DNA of 37,270 nucleotides from contig NW_022205018.1 in assembly GCF_008831285.2 (NCBI RefSeq), positions 1 through 37,270 of the forward strand, read 5' to 3'. The notes under the pieces are model-generated. The model was not told the origin of the DNA. It made no database searches and saw only the letters and a list, made by a program, of their open reading frames with translations. Source of the stretch: Nymphaea colorata. Its lineage: Eukaryota > Streptophyta > Magnoliopsida > Nymphaeales > Nymphaeaceae. How positions within the stretch are numbered: the stretch's first letter is position 1; every line of letters starts with the position of its first letter. A program made the translations under genes and the position numbers. Shown here in pieces: positions 1 to 10,220 of the stretch.

Positions 1-1170
1 ACACGTTCATATAAATGCAATTGGGATTTAAGTCACTTAATTCGACTCTTTATAGTTAATTGAATGAGTTCAACTTCTTGTTAATAATCATATTTAATGT
101 TGTTTGGGGATTGAAATCACAAGTATGTATGAATTTGAGTGAAATTTAAGCTCTTATTTGATCTTTTAAAGTTAATCCAATGTTAAGGGATTTCAAAGAA
201 TGGCGTAACTCTCATTCATGTTCATACAAACTTGTTAACTCAATCCCGTAATCATTTAATATAAATGTAACAACATGTTGACTCATGGACTAACTATATG
301 GGATCAAATCAATGACTTAAATCAGATTGGCATTCATACGTACTTGTGATTTCAATTTATTAAATCAGTCAATATAAATGCAACAAAATGTTAAACTAAT
401 TCGATTAACTGCAAGTGACCAAATGAGGAGCTTAAATCTCATTCGTATTCGTACAAACTAATGATTTCATTCCCTTAAATCATTAAATATAAATATAACA
501 ACATATTTAACTCGTTCGATTAACTATAAGTGATGAAATTAGTGGCTTAAATCCCATTCGTATTCACTTGAACGTTTGATTTCCATTCCTTGAATCATTC
601 AATATAGTTGTAGGAGCAATTGAAACTCATTTGGTTAACTATAAGGGATCAACTATCGATATAAAAGCAAGTTAAACACATTGAATCAACTATAGGAGAT
701 CAAATGAATGGCTGAAATTTCATTCATATTCATACGAAAATGTGATTTTAATCTCTTCAATCAATCAACAATATAAATGAAACGACAAGTTTAACAAATT
801 GGCTTAACAATAGTTGATCGAATGAATGTTTTAAACCTCATTTGAATTAGTACAAACTAGTTGTTTCAATCCTTTAAATCATTGAATATAAATGTAACAA
901 CATTTTATATTCATTACATTAACTATAAATATATAAATGATACAAAATTGTGATTTTAATCTCTTCAATCAATCAACAATATAAATGAAACAACAAGTTT
1001 GATAAATTGGCTTAACAATAGTGGATCGAATGAATGTTTTAAACCTCATTTGAATTACTACAAACTAGTTGTTTCAATCCCTTAAATCATTGAATATAAA
1101 TATAACAACATTTTATATTCATTAGATTAACTATAAATATCAAATTAATGTGTTAAATGTTTTAAACCTC
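1..1170. repeat. Satellite-like tandem array, ~115-bp unit, with an orientation switch
   Basis: Degenerate units carry the recurring elements ATATAAATG-AACAACA, GATTAACTATAAG, GGCTTAAATC-CATTC and TTTCAATCCCTTAAATCATT. Unit starts (the ATATAAATG block) fall near 258, 370, 485, 600, 658, 770, 886, 978 and 1092, so the usual spacing is 112-121 bp with a few shortened units. A higher-order copy is visible: the block from 741 recurs from 949 (208 bp later) with only scattered differences. Positions 1 to ~180 match the same unit only as the reverse complement, so the array changes orientation near 180. The array runs off the left edge of the window. No coding potential is seen. Confidence 0.8.
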
Positions 1171-2089
1171 TTTTCATGTATGACTATCAAAGCTAGTGCT
1201 ATCTAGATGATAAAATCATGAAATATCATCCAAGAACGAACTGGTACAATTCAAATTGGTTGATTCAAACCAATTTTCACATGTAAAATGAAAAAAAAAA
1301 TGTAAAATAGATGACAAGAAAACAGCAAAGTACAAATTAAGAACAGCAAAGAAACGACAATACATTCGTTGTCTTTCTCCTGGCCTTGCTTGTCTTCAAT
1401 TTAGTTGGCCCGAGAGAATTTGATTGTTGTTGGTGGTGGCCTTTTTTGTCTTCGATTTAGTTGATGTAGTAGAGCCCATGTATATCTTTCGTATCCATCA
1501 CCAAATCCTCCTTTGGGGTTTCTGGAGAAAATAACGTGGCAATCAAGATATTTTGGTTAGTTTGCTAACCGATGGCTATTAGGAAATTTCTGTAACATAA
1601 GCTGTGCTAGATTGTCAACAAGAGGAAAATGTCTAATTCTTTAAACTGAAGTTGTAGATCCATGTGCCATCTGTATTTGATGTTGGCATACATGGTTTTG
1701 TATTTTCTGGTGGAAGATTTGGATCATTCCCAATTAAGTCTTCTTTCTTAAAGCTCGTTTCGTTTTCCACCACTTATTGCAAACCCTAAGAATGGACATA
1801 CCACTTAGGTAAGGGACAGAAGCCGGGCATATTAAAATTCCTTTTCTTTATAATTTAGCACTATCTTAAAATATATTTGGTGATAAACATACATTAAGTT
1901 AGTTATTTTTATTTTATTAATAACCATAATAATTAAAAAGGAATGGCACTTATAACATCAAAATTTTAAAAGTTGAAAAAATACTTTTTTTATAAAAGTA
2001 ATTTGAACTTAAACATTGTTTAGATTAAATTAGTGTTTATAATGAGACATTAGGAGATTCATATTTGTTCAGAACACTTCTTAACACAA
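1171..2089. other. Intergenic stretch, no gene recognised
   Basis: AT-rich sequence after the tandem array. Two similar phrases built on TTGTCTTC and ATTTAGTTG occur near 1390 and 1450, which suggests a small local duplication. All frames are broken up by stops and no protein family is recognisable. Confidence 0.5.
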
Positions 2090-2345
2090 ATATAAGAGGT
2101 CTGTTGGTTTTTGTTTGTGATCGAAGTAGTGTGTGTGTGTGTATTTATATATATAATGTAAGAGGTCTGTTGGTTTTTGTTTGTGATCCAAGTAGGGTGT
2201 GTGTGTGTGTGTGTATTATATATATATACATATACATATATATATTGTAAGAGGTCTGTTGGTTTTTGTTTGTGATCGAAGTAGTGTGTGTGTGTGTGTA
2301 TTTCATTATCTGTTTACATATATATATTGTAAGAGGTCTGTTGGT
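2090..2345 (+). repeat. Minisatellite of ~65-90 bp units with TG/TA microsatellite cores
   Basis: The phrase TAAGAGGTCTGTTGG occurs four times, at 2093, 2159, 2248 and 2330 (spacings 66, 89 and 82 bp). The first three copies continue with TTTTTGTTTGTGATC, AAGTAG and a (GT)n run, then a TA-rich run. Length differences between units come mostly from the microsatellite parts. A 61-codon open frame crosses it (2065-2250) but encodes only the repeat and is not a credible gene. Confidence 0.85.
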
Positions 2346-2429
2346 CTGTTGTCCAATCTAACTTGATAGATAGTTAGGAGAAAAATAAAGAGAAAAAAGT
2401 GATATGTATTTTCATTATCTATTATTAGT

Positions 2430-2482
2430 TATACACACACATAATATATATATATTATATATTATATATATATATATATAAT
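2430..2482. repeat. (CA)n/(TA)n microsatellite
   Basis: A short ACACAC run passes directly into an interrupted TA run. Confidence 0.9.
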
Positions 2483-2536
2483 TCAATGACAGTGCTGTCT
2501 CTTTTATAACAAAAAATATTGAGAAAAGTCTTATCA

Positions 2537-2705
2537 ATGTAAATTATTTGTTTCTATTCAACAGGTGGTTCCCCTCTTTTTTGACTTCTCGACCACTAAA
2601 AGTGAAGTGTGGTCGAAGAAAGAAATAAAGTGATAGCTCCACGATTTTGAGTTCTTATGCACGTCTAGAGAGAGGGGGAGAGAGAGAGGGGGAGGAGAGA
2701 GAGCA
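2537..2705 (+). repeat. Dispersed repeat R1, partial copy
   Basis: This matches parts of 3205-3380 and 20020-20190: a block with TTTCTATTCAACAGG, GTGGTCGAAGAAAGAAA (GTGGTGGAAGAAAGAAA in the other copies) and GACAGCTC-like text, followed by a purine-rich GAGAGA run. It is the shortest and most diverged of the three copies. The open frame on the opposite strand here (2558-2935) is a shadow of the repeat. Confidence 0.65.
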
Positions 2706-3116
2706 AACAGAAAGATGGAATTCCTTCCAGCATTAGCTAGTGACGATCGGCAACCATGAAGATTCATGAGGACCGTGGTGTAGGTACTGTGAATAGCTTT
2801 AAAATAGGGAAGGGAAGCTGGTCGATCAAGGCATCTTTCAGATGTGGTTTCATTAGCATATGTGTTTTCTATATGCTTTTGTGGTGATGCTGCTTTGTGT
2901 TGAAGTCGGTGATATACGTGAGAGACTTCCTTCATAAAAAAGGACGAAAAGTTGCGGAAACTTGTTCTTCTGCTTGAAGATTCATATTTAGCACATGTTG
3001 AATCATATAAATTAGACTGTCAATTGCTTCTGATGTAACGATTTGGATTTTTCATGTTGCCATGGTATTCATAATTCCTGTCTTTGATAGCCACCATATT
3101 GCCATGGGAAGCACAA

Positions 3117-3440
3117 TCTACCAACTTCACATAAGTATTTGATTCGAGCTTTCTATTCCACCTCTAAGTCTGCGTCTTTCCCACCAAGACAGGAACTTTA
3201 ATATCAACAATGTCATATCATGTAAATTAACGGTTTCTATTCAACGGGGTCGTTCCTTCTTTTTTACTTGTCTACCACTGAAAGTAAATGTGTGGTGGAA
3301 GAAAGAAACAGAGTAACAGCTCCATGCCCTTTGACTTCTCTTGCATGAAGAGAGCAATAGAGAGAGAGAGAGAGCGAGAGATGGGAATTACATGTTTTGT
3401 TCTTATTTTAAATAGTAGTCTGTGCTGGCGAGTGGAAAAG
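3117..3440 (+). repeat. Segmental duplication A, block 1 (repeat R1)
   Basis: Near-collinear with 19917-20254. Shared landmarks are CCAACTTCACATA, ATTCCACCTCT, ACTTTAATATCAA, GTGGTGGAAGAAAGAAAC, TGGGAATTACATGTTTT and TTATTTTAAATAGTAGT. The two copies differ by scattered substitutions and small indels, which suits an old duplication. No protein is recognised. Confidence 0.8.
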
Positions 3441-3462
3441 AGAGATGAGCCCGACAAATCCT

Positions 3463-3990
3463 AAGATCTGTTTTAGCAAAGAACTGAAGTATGCAACTTT
3501 AGTTTGAAAGCGGAGAGCGCTTCAGGACATAGTGGATCCTTCAGGTCCCTTTTTCAACAGTACCGAGGAGTAACCAGTCATTACATAGTCAAGATGGTTG
3601 AAGTTTTCTTGGGAATAAGATGAATGGTGAAGAAGTTTAACAACACTCTGATTGTTCTGAATCTCAAGATAGAAGGAGCTACAAGTGTACACCAGTAGCA
3701 ACCTATTTCCCCATGTAACTTCTTATATAAGGTCATTTCAAACATGCTGGCTCTTAGAGAGGCTTTAGGCAACACAATCCCAATTGTGAATAAATTTTTC
3801 ATTGACCTATTATAGCACCTGTTTGGATGGAGAATTAGTATAAAGGAAAGAATGGAAAGGGAAGAAGGATTTGGGAAGAAAAGGAGAGGAAAGAAAATAG
3901 AATGAAACAAATTGTTATAAAAGCTTGTTTGAATAGAAAGAAAAAGAATTGTTCAAACTATGTTTGTTTAAACTACATAAAGGAAAAGAA
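3463..3990 (+). repeat. Segmental duplication A, block 2
   Basis: Positions 3463-3745 match 23969-24247 closely (GAAGTATGCAACTTTAGTTT, GGAGCTACAAGTGTACA and CCTATTTCCCCATGTAACTT are shared). Positions ~3838-3990 match ~24256-24395 (ATAAAAGCTTGTTTGAATAG). About 90 bp at 3746-3837 are present only in this copy and end in a CACCTGTTTGGATGG phrase reminiscent of DNA-transposon ends. The minus-strand open frame at 3581-3910 is a by-product of the repeat; its counterpart at 24084-24326 is likewise non-genic. Confidence 0.8.
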
Positions 3991-4020
3991 AGAATAATTT
4001 AAGTTGTTTGAATAGAAAGA

Positions 4021-4640
4021 AAGAACTTTATTTTGATTTGCGCACTGGGAAGGCACAAAATGACAAGAAAATGTGGATGAAGCTGGACTAGGGCTAGCTA
4101 GATGATAAATCTTGAAGGGTCTGGTAATTAATAGCCATCATTTTCTTTCTTAATAAGACCAGAAAAAATATGTTATCAATTAAACATTTTCATTATTTGG
4201 GTCAAATGACTCATAAATCCAGTGTTTCTTGGTCAATGTTTGCCATGAGCCAGACCCAACTAGCATTCAATCGACCATATTTTTTGTGTTAAGACTGAAC
4301 CAATTTAAAAAATAAATACACTCTATAGAGATCTTCCCTTGTGCCGGGTGAGCAAGAGGGTATTTCATCTACGTCACAAGAGGGTATTTCATCCCTAGAG
4401 CCAATTCTGTATCAGGTGTACCACAGTTGCAGGTTCATTGAAATTCAACATAATCAGCCTCTGTGATGGTAAACCCTAAATAAAATGTACTTATTTCATT
4501 GTCAGAAATAAATAATGAATCATGACTAGTTTAGACATATAATTGAGCAAGGTCATCTGTAGACTTAGATAATGTTTGTTATTTGTTGGGTTAGGCATCT
4601 TCCAGATAGAAAACATACTAGAAGCATCAAACAAATCAAT
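4021..4640 (+). repeat. Segmental duplication A, block 3
   Basis: Collinear with ~26140-26655. Shared landmarks include AAGAACTTTATTTTGATTTG, AAATGTGGATGAAG, TATGTTATCAATTAAACATT, GACCCAACTAGCATTCAATC, TTTTTTGTGTTAAGACTGAA and CTAAATAAAATGTACTTATT. This copy has ~120 extra bases near 4345-4465 containing a short direct repeat (AAGAGGGTATTTCATC twice). After 4640 the homology stops. Confidence 0.85.
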
Positions 4641-4649
4641 GCTAGTGGG

Positions 4650-4700
4650 AATATATATATATATATATATTTATATATATGAGTGTGTGTGTGTGTGTGT
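4650..4700. repeat. (TA)n(GT)n compound microsatellite
   Basis: A TA run followed directly by a GT run. It sits where duplication A loses similarity to B. Confidence 0.9.
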
Positions 4701-6639
4701 TGAAATTAGGCAGCTATTTCTGTGCTCCGATGGTTATTTTGTATTGTTCAAAACTGCCATAAAGTTGGATTCCATAATGGAAAACCATGGTCAAGCAATG
4801 GATCGTTGCAAATGCATCTTTTGCGATGTTTTTTATCGACAACAAGCAAACAAATAACCATCCAGCCGTGGAGGTTCATCTTTGAATCACTTGAATATTC
4901 AGAAATGATCGCTCCAATTGATTGTTAATCACCCATTTTAATTACCCTTAAACATGTTTAAAGTATGATGACATTCGTTTATTTTCCAGTCAACGTTGTA
5001 AAATATATGGATCATATGAATATCCCATCAAAGGATGTAGGATGGCCCAGCAAAGCAAAATTACTATGATCTTTCAAAAAATTGATTCCTCATGACATGA
5101 ATAATTTCACACTAGCCCGCCAACTTGTGATCTCAACCCTTCTTTAGTGGGGGAGCCAAGAATTTTTGGCTGAAGGGCACGTGAGTCACCGACCTGGGTT
5201 TGATGTGGGGACTATGATGTGACAGCAACTAGGTCCAGCATCGTCGCAACAATACTGATGTGGGGCAATGGTACACAGCAACCCACACTTCGCTTCTATA
5301 CTTCCCTTCTTACTTTTCACCGCTTATTGTGGTTACCTAAGGAATACGTTAAGATGTCTCTCTTATTGATCAAATGGTGATTGGAATTCTTCAACACAAG
5401 AATATTCAAATGCTATTACTTAAAATTGCTTGGATTGTGGAGAAGGGTGCAGAAAACACAAAAAGTTGCATGCAATCCCCGGTAAATGACGCAAGAACTT
5501 GTTACATCACTAGCTAATGTCACCAGCCACTGTAAGTCCCCTGGCAAAATGTTCCAATCTTGGTGTCTATAAATTGTGACATAGAAAGTGGATTAATTTC
5601 TGTGATTTGTATATTTAATTACCTATTTGATCTCTCATGAATAGAACGAGGGGCTCCCTCGACAGTTTCCGAACGCAAAAAACCTATTTGATTTCACAAG
5701 CAGTGGCTGCTGGAAGTTCATGCAGAGCAATTACATTATTATACAAGAATTTTTGTTAGGTACTGGAAAACTATATATTTTAAACTTAGAACATGGTAAC
5801 TTCTCAACTTGATTGCAAGATAAGCTAAGCAAGGTTATAATCAATACCAAATAAGAGTACATCACTAACTTGTGGAGTTTGGTGCATGTTGGATGGAGAG
5901 TCTATGCTTCACGCCTTCAAACTAAGCAGAGTCCAACAATCACCAAAATGGTTTTCAGCTAGAGATCAAGCTGAAGAAAAATAGAACCCTAAAGGGGTAG
6001 TGCAAAGCCAAATTTCTGACTGGGGGTAGTATTAGTTTAACTTTCAACTTTAAGGTATATAAAAAAATTAAAAAAAAAGAAGTATCAATGACTGGTACGG
6101 GAAATTGCTTACAAAATCCGCAATGCGGCTCCACTACCGTTAAGGCGTCATTTGGCAGCAGGGACACTCATACAGTTTTCATAATAAGAACAACCCCTAA
6201 ATAGGTAGACAAAATGGGGGATGCTTAGCAGAAGTTCTAACCGAGCGTGAGTGACTATACACAATTTCCCTGGATCTCTTTCCTCCAATGAAAAAGATTG
6301 AAAACCAGAAAGTGACAAAACAGAACACATAACAACTACGAACCATGAAGAAGAGAAAACAGATCTATTTAGATGGGTGCTTTATGTTACTTCATGCCTA
6401 AGAAGGTGTGGTCATTCCAGTTTTCACTTTTAACCTATACAAATAAAACCTTAGGCATGCAATATATTGGATCGTATAGATATGTAGCCCTCCACATACG
6501 TCATCATAAGTATATTAGATGCCCAGCTAAGCAAGAAATTAAGTCCTAGATGTCTGAGAAAACTTGTTCCTATAGATGGATAAGCAAATGCTAGTCCATC
6601 AATTCGAGATCCAATTCCAGATTTTTTAAAGTGATATCT
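4701..6639. other. Intergenic, repeat-derived, no gene recognised
   Basis: It holds short fragments of repeats found elsewhere: TGAATCACTTGAATATTCAG-AATGA near 4882 resembles ~19848-19875, and a GCCAAATTTCTGACTGGGGG block at ~5975-6165 resembles ~24965-25140. The open frames at 4576-4928, 5955-6330 and 6451-6651 are short, lack recognisable domains and cross repeats, so I do not call genes. Confidence 0.5.
5975..6165 (+). repeat. Dispersed repeat R2, copy 1
   Basis: Resembles 24965-25140. Both have an AAATTTCTGA-TG-GGGG start, an AACTTTCAACTTTAAGG-like block, an A-rich run and a GCGGCTCCACTACC / TAGCTCTGCCACGG-like end. It looks like a plant interspersed repeat; the class cannot be assigned from two diverged copies. 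Confidence 0.45.
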
Positions 6640-6735
6640 CATCCACAGCATCGCATCGATTGAGGAATCAACAAGCGATATCCCATGACAATGATGGTGG
6701 CCAAAGTGCAGTTTCTTCTCTCCACCGCCTGCAGA
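6640..6735 (+). repeat. Dispersed repeat R3, copy 1
   Basis: Matches 19736-19815: CATCGATTGA-GAA-TCAACAAGCGA, then ATCCCATGACAATG-TGGTGG, AAAGT-CAGTTTCT and TCCACC. In the second copy this block lies directly upstream of duplication B; here it lies ~2 kb downstream of duplication A, so block order differs. Confidence 0.7.
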
Positions 6736-7700
6736 CCCGAAGCCCCGATATGAGATTGAGTTGTGTGCACATCCGAACGCACAAGTATGCAGTGGAAAAA
6801 AGCTGGGGTTTTGATATGTTCAATTTTTTTAATAAAGAAATGTTTATTTTAGACTTTTTGACCTTTTATAACTTTTTTCTACTCTTTTAAAATGTTTCTT
6901 TTTTTTATATACAGAGAAAAAAGATGGGTTGGGGTAGTTTTGATTTTTTTAAAAAATGATGTTTATTTTAGACTTTTTAACTCTTTCATAATATCTTTCA
7001 TATATATATATATATATATATATCCTCCTCTTTGAAGATATGTCTTTTCTATAATACCTTTTCTTGTGCCGGATACTCTCCTTTCATTATGGCAGTTACA
7101 TTAATACAAATATGTTTGTGTTGTCCCATGTCCACCTGAACTCTAATCCTGGTTTTATATGTGTCATACTAATGCAAAAAATTTTGTGTGCTGGTTATGA
7201 TGAAAATAGTCCGAATTCACACCGAAAAAAAAATTGGGAAGACAAAAGTGGAAGTAAAAAAAAAAGCTATAAGGACATACCTTTTGAAAATTACTAAAAT
7301 GTCCCCTTACACTTGGGTATGTACGTTGGGTACCCTTAACCGGGCACTCAACTCAATCTACCCAAACTCAGCTGAACGCTCTCCACTCACTGCGTCTTCA
7401 TGAGCAACTGTCACCACCCTTTCTCTCTCTCTCTCTCTCTCTCTCTTCCTGATTTAGCCTGATTTGTTTCTTTATTCTAAAACAGCTCTTAAGGATGGTG
7501 GAAAGATTAACGGACGATGTGGGCTGTTAGAGAGAGAGACATGCATGGAATATTCTTGTGTCAGATTTCCATTGCATCCATGGGTCACATTTTCCTTTCT
7601 TTGACAAGTAGCCTAAACCATTGCATCCGGCGTTGTTAGCCGACATGAGGTCTGTATGCATGACCTAGAAGAATGCCTCAGTAGGAAGCATATAAATATT
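6736..7700. other. AT-rich intergenic with local tandem duplication and microsatellites
   Basis: A block with GGGGTTTTGATATGTTCAAT and TGTTTATTTTAGACTTTTT at ~6802-6890 recurs in modified form at ~6931-6995. Then come a (TA)n run (~7001-7022), A-rich tracts and a (CT)n run (~7421-7447). The overlapping small frames at 7064-7403 have no recognisable domain. Confidence 0.55.
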
Positions 7701-10097
7701 AAACATCAATCAAGAAGAAGTTGCATGGTGGGTCCGGCCATCTGAAGAGCACGGCTGGACGTCGATGGATCGAGCCCAGTTTCTTGGACTGGCCTGCCCT
7801 GATTGCGTTTTGAGAAATCCAGGACTTGTCAAACACGATTAGCGGCCATTGACTCCACAGTTTTTCCAAAGGAAAAGAACCAACCTCATCGGTTCGCATT
7901 TGAATGGGTCCGCAAAACACAGTTACTCGTCGGTGGCGAACAGGACATTCAGTGCTGACAGGCAGGCCCTTCAGAAAATCAGTGGCTGAGGGATGCCATA
8001 TGCTAAGCAGCAAAATAGCTACGGAGCTTTAGCAAGTAAACTAGTAATTTTTGTGTGCCTGTGTGGGCAATTTCCCAGACAAGCCCACATGTTCCTGCAT
8101 CATTCTTGATAAATAGGAGTTGCCTATTGTGATACTTATCAATCCGCCTTAATGGTACTTTAATTCTTCATATTCTCACATTCTGTTTTTCTCTTGTAAA
8201 AGTTGGTTGGAAGCAGCCGATTTGAATTGTAGGGGCTTGGCTTGGGTTGATCCAAAGTGTTATACAAATCGGCTAATATTTATTTATTTATTTATGTTTA
8301 CTTAGAAGAAACTCTCTTCTTCGTAAAACCACCAAGGTGGACGTACTGTACTTCATTCAACTCGAATATTGTTCTTGCCATGGTTTGCAGACAAGAGAAA
8401 TAACACACTAGAATGTGACAGCGGCCACAAGATTCAATCCTTGAATTCCTTGGATATGAACTGCCTTGCAGCCCAGTTGCCCTATGTGCCTTGAGGCAAT
8501 CAGCCAATCTATATTCAAGTGATTCGGAATGAAGCATGATTTAGCCAATTCATCGCCAATCACCCATTTTAAAAGATGCAGATGTCATTACGGGTTTCTT
8601 TCAGTTTCCACTTGAATTTACAATTCATTCAGAGAAATTTCCAAAATATTGACAAAGTAGCTCCCAGCTTGATCTCACTCTCAAACTGCGGGCCCACACG
8701 GACCATCTACAGTCCAGCATCTGCAGTTTGGCATTGTTGAGGAATCGATCAATGACATCATTGGAGTTGGTCAAAGAGGGCATCTGCAGTTTAACCCAAC
8801 CTGGGGATGTCAAAGAGTTGGATTAGGTCCGAGCAAGCTGGCTCTCACCTAAATGAATGTGGGTGAACCGGATCTGGAATAGCATTAGGCTGGACCAAGG
8901 CTTGACAAAGCTGTGCTTGGGCTGACCCAAAGCCTTTATTGGCAGTCCAAGCCTGTTCTGTTTACTTATTGGGCCAGGGCCTGACCATCAACTTCATGTT
9001 TATCTTGTACTCAACCCGATATCTATCCTTATTTGAAACTCTTCACTTTCATTTTCTAATTTTTGGAAACCATTGGAAATATGTCAAGAGTTTGTATGGG
9101 AGTCGACTACTGACATCATGCCAAAGAATGTGGAAAAAAAAAGTATAAAGGTATGTATTTGGGCCAAGTCAAGCCCCAATACCCGACCCAGGCCAGCTAT
9201 CCCAGCAAGTTTTTTTATCTGGCGAGTAGGTCAAATGGTCTCAATTGTCCATCTGGTGCCTGGCCCAGTGACTACCCTTAGAGTCAAGTCATAGTGTTTT
9301 GGCAGCATATATAGAGGACTTTTGCTACGAAGTTCCCACTGATCTTGTGTGTGAGAGGTTTGCCATCATTGAGAACTTACTTGTCAGCTAATTAATATTT
9401 TTGGGTGATGCATCACGATAAACTATTATAAAAACACACTACCACAAACCATAAAACGTTGCTAATACCCCTATAGTGTCTATATTTTAGCAAATAATGT
9501 TTTATTTTGAGCTATATGACAGTATCTAGCATCCGTCAAATTTGAATCCACACACACACACATATTCAAATTTGTCATTTCTTAGATCTTGTCTTATTAC
9601 TAAAAATAAAGATCGGTCACTAAAGCATGCAGCTGTATTAGCAACAGTATCAAATAATGCCTATTTATGGCACTTTTTTTAATGGTTTATGGGTTTGTCA
9701 GTGACATATTTTAAATCTATTAGTCGTCCAACATCCAGAAGATTAAAATGAATATATATATATATATATATATTTGTTTATTTAATATATATTTATCTGT
9801 ATTTATAATTATATTTATCACTAGGAACCTTATTTTCCTAAGAACAATATTTTTTTGAATATTACCGTTTTCAAGAACGAAGAACCATTCTGATGCAATC
9901 GGGCTGGGTTTCTCCTTCCATTAATGATGAAAAATAATATAAAGAAAAAAAATCAACAGAAAAATCACAATTAAGAACTGGCCTCTAACTAAGCTTCAAC
10001 ACTCTCTTGCTCACTCAGCAAACTGTCGATGGTCAGGGTCAGCACTTTTCAGATTTGTCTGACCTGAATCAATATCATTAATGTTGGCTTTTCTTTC
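7701..10097. other. Intergenic, no gene recognised
   Basis: A 104-codon minus frame (7699-8013) is the longest open frame but matches no family I know, and no promoter, intron structure or neighbours support it. Around 8830-9290 the sequence is rich in GGCCCA/GGGCTGG phrases typical of decayed plant retroelements. Near 9450-9660 there are CACTAC and GTTGCTAATA phrases resembling CACTA-transposon subterminal DNA. A (TA)n run lies at ~9752-9772. Confidence 0.4.
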
Positions 10098-10220
10098 GTT
10101 TTTTGTTTTTTTTTTACTTTGTCAACGACAAAGGAGTTTCCAAAGGACATAGCCTCCAAAGAGAAGTGATCTTTAACCACGGAATACCTTCTCACTATTG
10201 AGCCTACCAATGAACCAGAG

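Noticed and set aside
2065-2250. 61-codon plus-strand open frame
   Set aside because: It is made only of the TG/TA minisatellite and its core (runs of VCVC and IYIY); no gene support.
2558-2935. 125-codon minus-strand open frame
   Set aside because: Starts inside dispersed repeat R1, has a low-complexity segment from the GAGAGA run, and no domain is recognised.
7699-8013. 104-codon minus-strand open frame
   Set aside because: No recognisable family, promoter or exon context; within the range of chance frames in this much non-coding DNA.
8625-8813. Possible resistance-gene (LRR-like) fragment
   Set aside because: A repeated CATCTGCAGTTT phrase and Leu-containing readings hinted at it, but no LRR spacing or NB-ARC motif holds in any frame.
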